From Streptomyces sp. NBC_01381 (GTDB lineage: Bacteria; Actinomycetota; Actinomycetes; Streptomycetales; Streptomycetaceae): a DNA stretch of 64,000 nt. Positions 18,716 to 28,076 of the stretch are shown in pieces (positions within the stretch are counted from its first letter, which is position 1; the number at the start of each line of letters is the position of its first letter). The stretch spans positions 62,001 to 126,000 of the forward strand of contig NZ_JAPEPI010000005.1 of NCBI RefSeq assembly GCF_026340305.1, in the 5' to 3' direction. A model generated the notes under the pieces. It worked only from the letters and a program-made list of their open reading frames with translations. It was not told where the DNA came from and did no database searches. Made by a program: the position numbers and the translations under genes.

Positions 18716-19612
18716 GTGAGCCTTTTCCAACCTCATACGGAAGTGGCGAGGTGGAGGGCGAGTATTGCCCGTATGAGGTCGGTGATCCAGGTGGTGCTGC
18801 ACCGGATCTTGCGGAGGACGCGCCAGCTCTTCAGGGTGGACATGGCTTGTTCGCCGACGCACCGGATCTTGGCGTGGGTGGTGTTGTGACGCCGCTGCCA
18901 TCGCTGGAGCTTCCGGCCTCGGATCGGTACGCGGATGTGGCGGCCGGCGCCCTGGTGGGCGCGGTCGGCCCAGCACTCCAATTCGGCCTCGGCCAGGGCC
19001 TCGACGAGTCCGTGGGCACGAGCCCCGGTCAGATCATGGGTGGATCCGGGCAGGGCCGGAGAAGCCCATATGAGACGGCCGAACAGATCGGTCAGCACCT
19101 GCACGTTCATGCCATGGCGCTTGTGTTTCCCCGAGTAGTACGGGCGGTCGACGGCGGTCCGGTCGATCGGCAACAGGGTGCCGTCCAGGATGACGAACGC
19201 CTTGTGCCGCACGGCCCCCACGGCATCGGTCAGCGTGGGCGCGAGGGTGGCGAGGACGTTGACGGCCTCTCGTATGTAGCGGTAGACCGTGGCGATCCCG
19301 ACGCCGAATCCTGCGGCGAGTTGGGCGTAGGTGTCACCGCACCGCAGGTGTGCCGGCGTGAGCAGGGCCTGGCGTCCCGTAGAAAGACGTCGCCACCGCG
19401 TACCGACTTCCCCTCGCCGCGTAGCAAGTTGCCTGCTCAGGTATCGCAAAGTACGGCTCGACAGATCGATGGCGGACGGGTAGACAAGCACGCGAAGCTC
19501 CTGGCGGACAGGGTGATCTTGGTCGTGAACCCGTCTACCAGGAGCTTCGTCGTTCCGTACAGCCCTTCGCCACCAACGACTCTGCGCAGCCATCAGGTTG
19601 GAAAAGGCTCAC
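18716..19612 (-). mobile_element. IS5-type insertion sequence, apparently complete
   Basis: An 897-bp element bounded by perfect 18-bp inverted repeats (left 18716-18733 gtgagccttttccaacct; right 19595-19612 its complement). Both sides carry the trinucleotide TGA (18713-18715 and 19613-19615), a 3-bp TNA target duplication as made by IS1031/IS427-type members of the IS5 family. One transposase gene fills it. Confidence 0.9.
18733..19491 (-). CDS. IS5-family DDE transposase
   Basis: 252 residues from a GTG start (VLVYPSAIDLSS), the usual start in this group; an in-frame ATG at 19593 would add 34 residues of non-typical sequence. Acidic residues lie in VILDGTLLPIDRT and PGSTHDLTGAR, and the Glu in GEQAMSTLKSWRVLRKIR, matching a DDE catalytic triad. 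The stop codon touches the left inverted repeat. The frame is intact, so the element may still be active. Confidence 0.9.
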   Translation of the reverse strand: MLVYPSAIDLSSRTLRYLSRQLATRRGEVGTRWRRLSTGRQALLTPAHLRCGDTYAQLAAGFGVGIATVYRYIREAVNVLATLAPTLTDAVGAVRHKAFVILDGTLLPIDRTAVDRPYYSGKHKRHGMNVQVLTDLFGRLIWASPALPGSTHDLTGARAHGLVEALAEAELECWADRAHQGAGRHIRVPIRGRKLQRWQRRHNTTHAKIRCVGEQAMSTLKSWRVLRKIRCSTTWITDLIRAILALHLATSV

Positions 19613-19613
19613 T

Positions 19614-19800
19614 GACACCGGGATGCTGCGCCGGTCCCTGCCCTCGCGCCTCTTGGCGCGTGCGGTCCGCAACGCCGTGTTCGGCAGGCTCGGTACGGGC
19701 CAGGACATCGCCGGCGTCGTCGCCTTTTTGGCGGGCCCCGACGCGGGCTGGATCACCGGTGAGACCCTCTTGGCCACCGGGGCCTGTTGTGACTCCCTCG
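19614..19800 (+). pseudogene. C-terminal fragment of an SDR gene cut by the IS
   Basis: Reading directly from the right IS border gives DTGMLRRSLP and then GTGQDIAGVVAFLAGPDAGW and ITGETLLATGA, the C-terminal signature of a short-chain dehydrogenase. The matching N-terminal half is not present to the left of the IS (18646-18712), so insertion was accompanied or followed by deletion. Confidence 0.75.
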
Positions 19801-20973
19801 CCGGCGCGCACGGTGTCACATCGCCTCCGTGCGTGACAACACGGCCCGCTGCGCGGCCATCTGACTGCCCGTCACCGCACACCGCACGTCCCGTACAAAG
19901 CCTCGACTTCTGTTCCGCGAGGAGTCATGAGGCCATGGAACCGTCGACCGGCTCACCGCACCGCGAGCCGGACCCGCTGTCCCGGTGATGGGCACCCGGC
20001 CCGGCAGGTACATCGAGTCGGACTTCTTCCACACTCGGCACGGTGCTCGGCTCCCGGTCGGCGCAGATCGGGATCGGCCGCACAGCGCGCACCCTCCTCC
20101 ACCGACACCTGACGGCCCGGTGTATGAACGCTGTGGGCGCGAAGACGCGAAGACGCGAAGACGCGAAGACGCGAGGGCTGGAGCGCGCCCCTGCTTTGCG
20201 CCGGGCGGCACTCCTCGAGGCCAGGCTCGGTGGCCGGGCATTCCAGAAGGGCCGGCACCCCTCTGCGCCGCCCCGCCGGGCTCCCAGGAGAAGGAGAGAG
20301 CGGGGGCGGGAGGTGCAGGCGCCGGGCGAGGGGGCCGGAGCGGGGCCCGCGACCGGCCAGCGCCGCGGCTTCAGCCGCATGGCGGGCCCGCACCGGAAAG
20401 ACCGGTGCGGCATGCTCACACGAGCGAACTCGTCAGGTCGCGCCCCGAGTCGTGTCAGTCCGGATGGCCGGGCAGGGGGAAACACAGGTCATGGACGGTT
20501 TCTGCCCGTCTGGTCCTGCTCCAGCATGTGCGGGAGTTGCCCGAGGAGGGCGACGGTCGGCGTAGGTCCCTCGTGTGACGGGGCCGCCGTGCCTTCGGTG
20601 AATCGTGGCTGGCCACTGAGCGCGATGTCCTCGTAGATCCCCAATAGGCCAGTTCTCACACGGCTTCTCGCGCTCTTTTCCCTGGGTTGCTGTGTGTTGG
20701 TTGAGGCTGTCTGCCCCGATCCGGTCCTGCGTGACCGGTGTGGTCGGGGTGTGCCTTCGTCTGTTGGGCGGCATGGTCGTGCCTTGCCTGTGGTGGGGCT
20801 GTCGTTGTGGGTGTCGCTGTCTACTGCTTTGTGCCGTGCGGGTATGGGCAGTGCCGGCGGGGTGGGGGGGGTAACTGTCCCATGTCAGTGGGGTTTTGTG
20901 TGGTTGCCGTGTGCCGTCCGGGGCATCGGTTTTCCGGCTTGTTTGCCGGGGCTGGCTGGGTGGTAGGGCGGGT
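19801..20973. other. Intergenic stretch without a convincing gene
   Basis: Open frames here have no recognisable domain, no good ribosome sites and unconvincing codon use on either strand. It contains a short tandem repeat at 20137-20176. It looks like decayed DNA between the IS and the membrane protein. Confidence 0.6.
20137..20176. repeat. 8-bp tandem repeat, five copies
   Basis: Five consecutive octamers of the form acgcgaag, the first (gcgcgaag) and last (acgcgagg) each with one change. No gene covers it. Confidence 0.9.
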
Positions 20974-22164
20974 TCAGGTTGGTGTGTGTTGGTGGCTGAG
21001 GTGGGTGGCGAGTTTGCGTATGTGTGGTGATGTGTCGGCTTTGGCGACGTGGCAGAGGAAGGTGATTTCGCTGGGGAGGTCTGTGCCGCCGAGGAGGGGG
21101 GGAGCAGGGTTTGTGTGTAGTGGGGGTGTGCCTTTTGCTTTGGTGTGTCGTGCGATGCGCAGCCAGCAGGCGGTGACGTGGGGGTCGGTGTCGGCGGGGG
21201 GTGAGGTGGTGTGTGCCAGGTGTGTCAGGACGTCGTTCAGGACGGTTGGGGGGATGTAGCTGCGGAGGCTGAGGATGGCGTCGCGGATTTCGATCACTGT
21301 GCGGTAGAGGTGTAGGTCCAGGGGGTCAGGGGAGCGTAGGTAGCCGAGGCGGCGGTGTTGGTGGGTCTGTGCCAGGTGGATTTCGGGTACGGCGTTGATG
21401 AGGTCGCGCCACAGGGGCTGGAGTTTGCGCAGAAGCCGTATGCGCCGGAGCGTCAGTGCGGTTGCGGTCGCGAGGGGGACGCAGATCGCGCTCGCTCGGG
21501 CGAGGGCGTAGCACCCGAGCAGGAGTGGGGTGGTCGAGGGGATCCACGGGAGCCGGATCCCGATGTAGAGGGCGCTGAGCAGCCAGTAGGCACCGGCGAA
21601 GAACGCGCCGAGGCCGAAGAGCCGTAATCCGGCGCGCAGGGAGGGGTTGTGGCTGGCGCGGCTGTACCACCAGCAGGCGGCTGCGCACACGACGTTCGTG
21701 CCGAGGTTGACGGTCACGAGGACTGCCCAGTAGGCGGTGGTCGGTGAGGGCGGGCCGGCCGGGGGGATGGTGTGGTGCAGGTGTGAGTCTGCGGTGGTAT
21801 CCAGCCAGGTGAGTGTGGCGATCACGGATCCGGCGAAGCCGTAGAGCGAGTAGGTGTGGCGGCCGCGGGCCGCCATGAGGACAAAGTCGAGCACGGCGGC
21901 GGAGGCGAGGACGCCGAACAGGTTTCGGGCCAGGGCGGTCAGGTGTGTGGGGGTGACGGCCTGGTGCACCAGCTCGTTGACCCATTCCAGGTGGAAGGTC
22001 ACGGCAACGGCGGCGCCCATGACCGCTAACCACAGGGGGCGTTGCGCACGTGATCGCGCGGCGGTCGGTGCCCGTAAGATCACCGCCAGCCACATGCACG
22101 CGACGCCGGCTGTCTCCAGTTCGACGCCGAAGCTTCGAAGGTCGCTGAGTGTCACGGCCAGCAT
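20974..22164 (-). CDS. Multi-pass membrane protein, MAB_1171c-like
   Basis: 396 residues with about seven hydrophobic segments in the N-terminal 240 residues, then a cytoplasmic region containing LQPLWRDLINAVPEI and LYRTVIEIRDAILSLRSYI. The protein at 52694-53911 has the same layout and related motifs (LAPLWLAMHQELPEI, LYRRAIEIRDGQIALRPYM). The family is annotated only as putative transporter. Its start overlaps the upstream ImmA-like gene by 13 bp, so they are translationally coupled. Function unknown; coupling to a peptidase suggests a signalling or membrane-sensing role, which is inference. Confidence 0.85.
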   Translation of the reverse strand: MLAVTLSDLRSFGVELETAGVACMWLAVILRAPTAARSRAQRPLWLAVMGAAVAVTFHLEWVNELVHQAVTPTHLTALARNLFGVLASAAVLDFVLMAARGRHTYSLYGFAGSVIATLTWLDTTADSHLHHTIPPAGPPSPTTAYWAVLVTVNLGTNVVCAAACWWYSRASHNPSLRAGLRLFGLGAFFAGAYWLLSALYIGIRLPWIPSTTPLLLGCYALARASAICVPLATATALTLRRIRLLRKLQPLWRDLINAVPEIHLAQTHQHRRLGYLRSPDPLDLHLYRTVIEIRDAILSLRSYIPPTVLNDVLTHLAHTTSPPADTDPHVTACWLRIARHTKAKGTPPLHTNPAPPLLGGTDLPSEITFLCHVAKADTSPHIRKLATHLSHQHTPT

Positions 22165-22682
22165 CGTTTCGGGGTGATGCCCAGAGCCCCGCCGAGAGCT
22201 CCGAGTGCGGGATTCGACGGCTCGGCGACCGGGTCATTCTGCGTGGTGAGGATGAGGCTCGCCATCATCTCGGCTTCGCGCTCTCGAGCATCCGAATACC
22301 CTGCTCGGTATAACATGTTGCGGACCATTCTCGGGTCCAGGTCCGGAAATAGCAGCTGTGCGGCCGCGCTGTCCGGGGACGATATGCCGCGATGGTCGCA
22401 GAGTATATGAGCCAGCTCATGCATAATGATGTGATCTTGATGCGGTCGTGTGGTGTTGGCTTCGAATACGACGAAGTCGGCCGTGACCGAGGCTACCCAG
22501 AGACCGCACGGCTGTGCGGCCCCCAGGGCGAGGGGGATCAGATGGAGAGGGCGGCCTCGCCGCTCGCTCAGATGTGCGCATAAGTGTGCCGTATCGCGCG
22601 ATGCGGGGAGCATTAGTGCTGCCAGACGGGCCTCGCACATGCGCCGCAGGTGTGCCGGGCTGCGTCCCTGTCCGCGCTTCAT
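22152..22682 (-). CDS. ImmA/IrrE-type metallopeptidase
   Basis: 176 residues. The zinc site is HIIMHELAHILCDH (HExxH) and a downstream EREAEMMASLIL supplies the third-ligand region. Upstream is CGLWVASVTADFVVFEAN, shared in form with the paralogs at 51481 and 52085. I chose the ATG at MKRGQG because upstream in-frame sequence is non-typical. ImmA proteins cleave XRE-type repressors, but here no XRE gene lies next to it; the DNA upstream is decayed. Confidence 0.87.
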   Translation of the reverse strand: MKRGQGRSPAHLRRMCEARLAALMLPASRDTAHLCAHLSERRGRPLHLIPLALGAAQPCGLWVASVTADFVVFEANTTRPHQDHIIMHELAHILCDHRGISSPDSAAAQLLFPDLDPRMVRNMLYRAGYSDAREREAEMMASLILTTQNDPVAEPSNPALGALGGALGITPKRCWP

Positions 22683-24966
22683 ATGTGGCGACACGGGAGA
22701 TGGCCGGTCAGCGGGGAAGGTCCTGTGGTGCGTGAGTGCACAGGCGCGGAGACCTCCGCCGGTGAGGGGGATCTGGGTTTCCTGGCATTCCTTATGCCGC
22801 TCTGGGGGCAGATCCTGAAATACCGGTTCAGCACTTTCCGTTTCCCCTTGTCTGTTGTTCGGTCGAGCCGACCGTGTATGGGGCATCTTTCAGGCGTTGA
22901 CCCTCGAGAACGTAGATAAAGGTGTGGTAAAGGCGCTGCTTGTGCGACAGCGGTCACGATAGCTTCGGGCGGTGCATCCAGCCATGAGGAGATCATGGGA
23001 TTGCAGAGGAATGGCTTGATTTCCGTGCGGCGGCGGGCGGGTTGGTGCGCCGCCCGCCACGGGGAGGAGGGGGGTACCGGGCCGGCCGCCGTTGGGTTCG
23101 CTCCGGCGGAGCAGGAGGAGCCGGCCGTGAGGCTGGCGGCTTGCGTGAGGGGCGGCGTCCCGCCGCCGCTTGCTGGATCGCCGGTGCCGCGTGGCCCCGG
23201 GTGGGCTGTCCCTGATCGCCGCGGGCGGTGCTCTGGTGGAGGTTTGCGGGTCCGGGTGCGGGTGCGGCGACGGCTGTCGGGCGCGGTCCGGGGGCGAGGG
23301 GAGATGACCGGCTGCACCAGCAGGGGGGCTTCTGCGGGGGCCTCGGTGAGCGGCTCTGGCCGCCACGCGGCACAGGCCGGTGCGGTGGCTTCACCTGCCG
23401 GGGGAGGACACTTCTCAGCTGGGGATGTGTCCTGTTGCTGCGCTCGGGGTGGCGGTCGGCGGCTGTTGTGCGGGGTGCGGGGTGCCGTCCTGTTGGGCTG
23501 GAGCGGGGTCTCTTTGCTGGAGGTGGGGCTGTCCGGCCGGGTCAGGGTGTGGCGAGACGGCGGGCAGTGGCGGTGGTGCGGGGGTGGGCAGGGGCGGTCT
23601 GCCGGACGGGGATGGCGGCGGTGTCGGTGGGGCCGTCCTGGTGCTGCTTGGCGGGGGTGAGGTGGTGCGGGGGTGCCATCGTGCGGGGTGGCCGCCCGGT
23701 GGGGGCCTCCTGCGTGGTGCGGGGGGTCCGCGCTGGGCCAGGGCCTGCGGATCTGTGTGGCGGGTTGAGCGCCGGAGGCGGTGCCCGGTGGCCGGCTGGT
23801 GTTCCGGCAGGCGCGTTCGAGGGGGTGTTTCCCGCTGCTCGCTTCGCGGTGCCGGCGCGCCGGGTGGAGGGCTTGGCAGGGGCCGGGACAGTCGGGGTGA
23901 GGGGGCGTCACCGTCGTCGGGCGGCGGGTCCCGATGCGGGGGTGGGTATGGGTGTGGTCCCGGCGCGCCCGGCGCGCCAGCGGCATCCCGCGCCAGGGCA
24001 GGTTCTTGAGCTGTGTGTGCGGGCCGGGGTGCTCGGCCTTGATGCTCGCCCGGTGGCGGGTGCCGTGCGCGCGCCGGTCGGTGCAGGGGCCGTGCTGGGT
24101 ATGCCGGGCGTCGGCTGTGAGCGCGGTGTTCTTCAGGGCGGGGGTGTCCAGCAGCGCGGTGAAGCCGGGGGTGGCGGTGCTCGTGCCGGCGGCTTGGCGC
24201 GGGGCGGGGGCGGCGGCCCCGGTGTGCTCCCTCGCGGCTGGCGGCGCGCTCCCGGGCCGGTCCGTGGTGGGGGCGCCGTGCGGCGTCGTGCCGTCCACCG
24301 CGATGACCCGTGGCCGCGGAGCGTCATCGTTGCCGGCTCCCCGTCCGCGGGCCCAGGCCCCGGCCGTGGCCGCGTCCTTCTCCAAGTGCGCCGGGACGGG
24401 CATGCCGTCGGTGTCCGCGCGCCCCTGTCCGCCGGCGCTGTCTGGCGGGCCGGCTTTCCTTGCGTGTTCGCGTACTTCGCTGCGGGCGGCGCGGAGTGTG
24501 GCCAGGGCGGGTTGCCCGCCGGACGCGGGTGTGTCGATCAGCCGGGGGGCCGTCGGGTCCGGGGCCAGCGGCCCGCGCACGGCCGGCTCGGCCTGCGGGG
24601 TGCTGCCATCGGCCGGGCCGTCCCCGCCCGGGGCGGCCGCGAGTGCGGCATCCCGCAAGATCGTGCCCGGATGGTGCGCCGCCCGGGTCTTGCGCCAGGG
24701 CGCCGGGGCCGGCGGCATCGCCGCGTGCGGACCGGCCGTGCGGGCCGTCTTTGTCAGCGGCGCCGAACCGGTCTGCCAGACCCTGTCACGACCGCCGCCC
24801 TCGGTGCGGACACGGGGGCAGGACCCGATGCGCTTCTTCACCTGGACAGTGCCTCCGGCGGTGACGGGAACCAGCACCTCAACGATCCTCGTGCCTGCGG
24901 GCCGAGGCACTTCCTGCGTTCGCGAACCAGTGGGGCAGCCCGCCTCGTGCAGGCGCGCGGCTGGGG
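22683..24966. other. 2.3-kb decayed, GC-extreme stretch
   Basis: Long open frames exist on both strands, but their composition is low-complexity Pro/Arg/Ala or Gly/Arg and no intact domain is visible. The only recognisable content is a broken ISAs1-type transposase on the minus strand around 23.9-24.45 kb. I see no functional gene. Confidence 0.6.
23900..24450 (-). pseudogene. Decayed ISAs1-type transposase remnant
   Basis: Minus-strand translation contains RPRVIAVDGTT near 24300 (family pattern IAVDGKTxRG), then TALLDTPALKNTALTADARHTQ, IKAEHPGPHTQLKNLPW and a short HTHPRIGTR block (family pattern HGRIExR). Catalytic and structural positions are altered and the flanks are unrecognisable, so it is not a working transposase. 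Confidence 0.6.
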
Positions 24967-25350
24967 TCAGGGCTGCGCCTTGCAGGCCGCGCGGGCCGCG
25001 CCGACCACGGCGACTGCGTCCTTGTATGAGATGTCGAGCTTCTTCTTGGTCTCCCGGGTGATGTTGACGGCGCTGCCGATGGCGCCGCCCACACCGCCGT
25101 TGCCGTCGGCGGCGCAGACCGCGTTGCCTTGACTGACGAGTTCCTCGTCGCTGACCCCGGAGGGTTTGTTCTTGGTGTTCTCAAGGACATTGAAGAAGAT
25201 TTTCTTCCTGGCTCCGATCAGCTCATTGGCACTGGAGGTGCCGGTCGTTGCACGGTCCGATGAGCCGGACTCGCCATCGGCCGGGCCGCAGGCGGTCATG
25301 ACGGCCATTCCCATGATCGCGACACCAAGGGCGACATTTTTTTTCGTCAT
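24967..25350 (-). CDS. Small secreted lipoprotein
   Basis: 127 residues. It begins MTKKN, then a hydrophobic segment ending in AVMTAC, a lipobox with Cys21, so it should be lipid-anchored outside the membrane. The mature part has two further Cys (in GNAVCAAD and AARAACKAQP) in an arrangement like DUF732-type mycobacterial proteins, though I am not certain of the family. Its ATG overlaps the TGA of the upstream small membrane gene (ATGA), showing translational coupling. Function unknown. Confidence 0.75.
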   Translation of the reverse strand: MTKKNVALGVAIMGMAVMTACGPADGESGSSDRATTGTSSANELIGARKKIFFNVLENTKNKPSGVSDEELVSQGNAVCAADGNGGVGGAIGSAVNITRETKKKLDISYKDAVAVVGAARAACKAQP

Positions 25351-25529
25351 TTGTTCTTGAACTCCCTGCGCCAGTGAATCGCTGTTAAGACACAACCCGT
25401 ACCGGCCAGCAGGGAGCCCGCTAAGGGCTGGCACTTTGCCGCCCATTCGAGAAAGAAATAGTCTTCCCCCTTGGCGTCCGTGACAATGGAACCGATGCCC
25501 AGGATAATCATTACTATTCCTGCTCCCAT
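25347..25529 (-). CDS. Small two-helix membrane protein
   Basis: 60 residues, with hydrophobic segments near residues 2-16 (GAGIVMIILGIGSIV) and 32-50 (KCQPLAGSLLAGTGCVLTAI). A GAGGT site precedes the ATG. It is coupled by a 4-bp overlap to the lipoprotein gene, so the two probably act together at the membrane. No family recognised. Confidence 0.65.
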   Translation of the reverse strand: MGAGIVMIILGIGSIVTDAKGEDYFFLEWAAKCQPLAGSLLAGTGCVLTAIHWRREFKNK

Positions 25530-26359
25530 GTCACCTCACCGCTCACACAGCACCGAAGTCGCAGAAATAATGTACAAGCGAAAGGCAGGGCGTAGGTGAG
25601 GCCTTGACGCGGCGGTGGAAATTTCATTCCCAGGTACAAGGCCGGGTACATCTTTCGATGTATTCCTTCGAGGGCGGGGTGGGGACGCGGACGACATTTC
25701 ACGCGGCCCCCGCTCGGGTGCCGGGTCCACCCGCCAGTGCTGCGCGGTGCTTGCCGTGTGCGCGGCAGGAATCCCGCGGCAGGGCTTCCGCCCCGGGGCG
25801 GTCGGCTGGCAGCAGTTGGGCCGCTTCAGCGCCGCTCCCTGCCGTTCCCTTCCCGTCGCCGTGTTGCGCTCTGGTCGGCGCAGGCGTTCAGGGGGAAGGC
25901 CCCCGCATGGGCAGGGCCTGTCCCGCACCAGCCGGAGCCGGAGCCGGTGGTGCTGGCGGCGGTTCCGGTATCCGGTCCGGTCATCATGACGGTGGTTCCC
26001 GGGCGTTGTTCCGTGATCTCCCGCGCCGTGTTTTGCCTGTACATCGGCGACCCGCAGGTGAAGAGGGCGGATCTGTCGGGCCGGCACGAGATGCCCTGGT
26101 CGAAGTCCTGGCGCACCCTGGGGCGTTGCTCTGGGTCGTTGCTCTGGCCCCCGCCGAGGTCCCTGACGGGGTCAGGCTGGGAGGCCAGGGCAGCGAGCAG
26201 GTGGCGATCAGCGCGGCGGCGGCCGGGTTGCTGCGGTTCAGAGAGGTGAGGAGTGCGGCCCGGCGGCGCTGACCGCTTTCGTGAGGGCGGGGGGGATCGG
26301 TGTGCAGGGACGGTACTGGCGGCGCGGGGGTGCGGCGCAGGTCAGACGGTCTGCCCCGG
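25530..26359. other. Intergenic stretch holding one copy of a diverged repeat
   Basis: No convincing gene on either strand. Positions 25981-26075 are similar to 43614-43708 over an ungapped 95 bp; see that repeat entry. The rest has no recognisable content. Confidence 0.55.
25981..26075. repeat. Diverged 95-bp repeat, copy 1
   Basis: Aligned without gaps to 43614-43708; by eye about three quarters or more of positions match, including tcatcatg, tggttcccgg and cccgcaggtga. Read on the minus strand both give a similar peptide (AREITEQRPGTTVMMT here, ARQIAEQAPGTIAMMT in copy 2), so both may descend from one lost coding gene. Confidence 0.7.
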
Positions 26360-27070
26360 TCACTGGTCGCTCAGCTGCGCCAGCAGCCGTTGGAACAGAT
26401 CCGAGTTGGAGAGCAGCATGAAGCCGGCGATGGCGAACAGCCACGCGGTGTTCTCCTGCGCGTTGTCCCGGAGCCAGCGGTCCAGGCGCCGCAGGACCGG
26501 CTGCACGGCGTGCTTGGCGATCACGCGGAGCAGCGTCGCGAGCAGCGCGGGAGCGATCATCACCAGGCAGTACAGCGCAAGCAGGCCGATGCGCAGGCCC
26601 AGGGGGCGCTCCTCGCGGCCGAGGGTGTCGATGGCGGAGAGGTAGGGGAACATCGTGGCGGTTTCCAGGACAACGGCGATCAGCGAGACGGCCGCCACCC
26701 CTCGCAGTGTCGCGGACTCGCCGACTGCGGATGCCCGCCATCGGATCAGGCGGCCCTCGCCGGACGCGGGACGCCGCAGGAAGCCGTGCCAGGCAGCCAG
26801 CAGGAGGAACGCGGCCCCGGCGACCGCTGTCACCACGTCGCCGGCCGGGGAGTCCAGGGCCGAGCGCATCGGGTCGCGTACCGCCGAGAGCACGCCCATC
26901 AGCAGGACACCGAGCAGCAGGTATCCGGCGCCGACGAGCAGGAGGTAGCAGAAGACGTTGGCGATCCGCAGTCCGCGGGGGGTCAGCAGGAACCAGACCG
27001 GGATCGCCAGTGTGGAGACGCTCAGCGTGTCGAGCAGGGCGAGGGGCAGAATCTGGCGGAGAACGTCCAC
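26360..27070 (-). CDS. GAP/SfLAP-type integral membrane protein
   Basis: 236 residues from a GTG preceded by GGAAGG at 10 nt. About six transmembrane segments occur, beginning LPLALLDTLSVSTLAIPVWF, which matches the start of GAP family (sulfolipid-addressing-type) proteins. Members are thought to export or place lipids or small molecules, but no substrate is known here. It could serve the neighbouring lipopeptide locus, though no coupling supports that. Confidence 0.75.
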   Translation of the reverse strand: MDVLRQILPLALLDTLSVSTLAIPVWFLLTPRGLRIANVFCYLLLVGAGYLLLGVLLMGVLSAVRDPMRSALDSPAGDVVTAVAGAAFLLLAAWHGFLRRPASGEGRLIRWRASAVGESATLRGVAAVSLIAVVLETATMFPYLSAIDTLGREERPLGLRIGLLALYCLVMIAPALLATLLRVIAKHAVQPVLRRLDRWLRDNAQENTAWLFAIAGFMLLSNSDLFQRLLAQLSDQ

Positions 27071-27758
27071 GGAGTGCGTGCCTTCCGCTGTGCGGGATCG
27101 GTGGAGAGGGCAGGGGGGAGGAGAGCGTGTACGGTGCCGCTCGCCGTGCATGGCCGGTTGCCGGGTGTCTGCGCGGTGCCCGCGGGGCCGGTCACCGCTG
27201 CTCGGCACACGGGGGTCGCGGGCGCCGGACGGCCGCCGTTTCGAGCCCGCCGAGCGCCTCCCGCGCCGGCGCCGTCACATCCGTCTCGGCCGTGACGCTG
27301 CGGCTCTTGCCCGTGCGCGGAGCGGCCGGCGGCGGGCACGCCCGCGATCTGGGCCGGTACGTCGGCAGTGATCGGGCTGTCCGCCGCGCCCGGCGGGCAC
27401 GGGGGAGCGATGGCGAGGGGGATCCCGCCTCCCGGCCGCGGCACGTGCCCAGCAGTCCGGCCCCCCCCAGAGCGCGGTGAGTGCGGTCGGACGGGTGAAT
27501 CGCTGGGCGGTGTCGGTGGGGTTGGCCGTCACCGCGGAGCGCGGCTGCTCCGGCGATGGCCAGGGGAGCCAGAACGGCAGGTGGGTCGCGCGGGGCGTAC
27601 CGGTGCAGATGACGGGCAGGCCGCCGGGGCGCGGTTTCACCGTCGCTCGCGTTGAACCGGCTCATCGGTCCGCGTTCCTTTCCCTGCTGGCCCCTGCTGG
27701 CCCCTGCTGGTCGCTGCTGGCTGCGTTGCGGCCCGCCGCGCCGGCCGGGCCGAACGTC
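27071..27758. other. Intergenic stretch without a convincing gene
   Basis: No recognisable domain on either strand. It includes a four-copy 10-bp repeat at 27681-27720. Confidence 0.55.
27681..27720. repeat. 10-bp tandem repeat, four copies
   Basis: Consecutive decamers of the form cccctgctgg; the first starts tccct and the last tcgct. It lies downstream of a small membrane gene and is non-coding as far as I can see. Confidence 0.85.
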
Positions 27759-28001
27759 TCAGTGCCCTCGGTCATCGTCCCGGTGCCGCGGGGGGAAGCC
27801 GAGGTCGTCGCGCAGCTCGCCCACGATTCCCTTGGACTTCTTGGACCGGAAGGACTCGGCCAGGTCAATTGCGCCGAGGATCAGCAGCAGGGAACCGAAC
27901 GGTCCGCCCTGGAACCATTCGTACTTGAGGTCCCAGAAGAAAATTGTCAGGACGGCTCCGGCCGCCAGAAGGACAATTCCAAGAACCCTTTTGAAGTTCA
28001 C
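27759..28001 (-). CDS. Small membrane protein at the end of the hybrid pathway operon
   Basis: 80 residues with two hydrophobic segments (VLGIVLLAAGAVLTIFFW and PFGSLLLILGAIDLA) and a charged C-terminus (RSKKSKGIVGELRDD). It lies 75 bp downstream of the thioesterase in the same orientation, so it may be the last gene of that operon. No family recognised. Confidence 0.65.
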   Translation of the reverse strand: MNFKRVLGIVLLAAGAVLTIFFWDLKYEWFQGGPFGSLLLILGAIDLAESFRSKKSKGIVGELRDDLGFPPRHRDDDRGH

Positions 28002-28076
28002 AGTTACCCCCAGTGCGATTGCTTGTCTGACGGGTGCACCGTCGCAGGCAAGGCTGCCAGAAAAAGATCAGCTTCC

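Noticed and set aside
20137..20176. CRISPR-like array
   Set aside because: The units are 8-bp tandem copies without spacers, and no cas genes are present.
22679..24910. A 743-codon open frame on the minus strand and a 634-codon frame on the plus strand
   Set aside because: Composition is low-complexity Arg/Pro/Ala or Gly/Arg, expected from extremely GC-rich DNA with few stop codons. Only a decayed transposase segment is recognisable.
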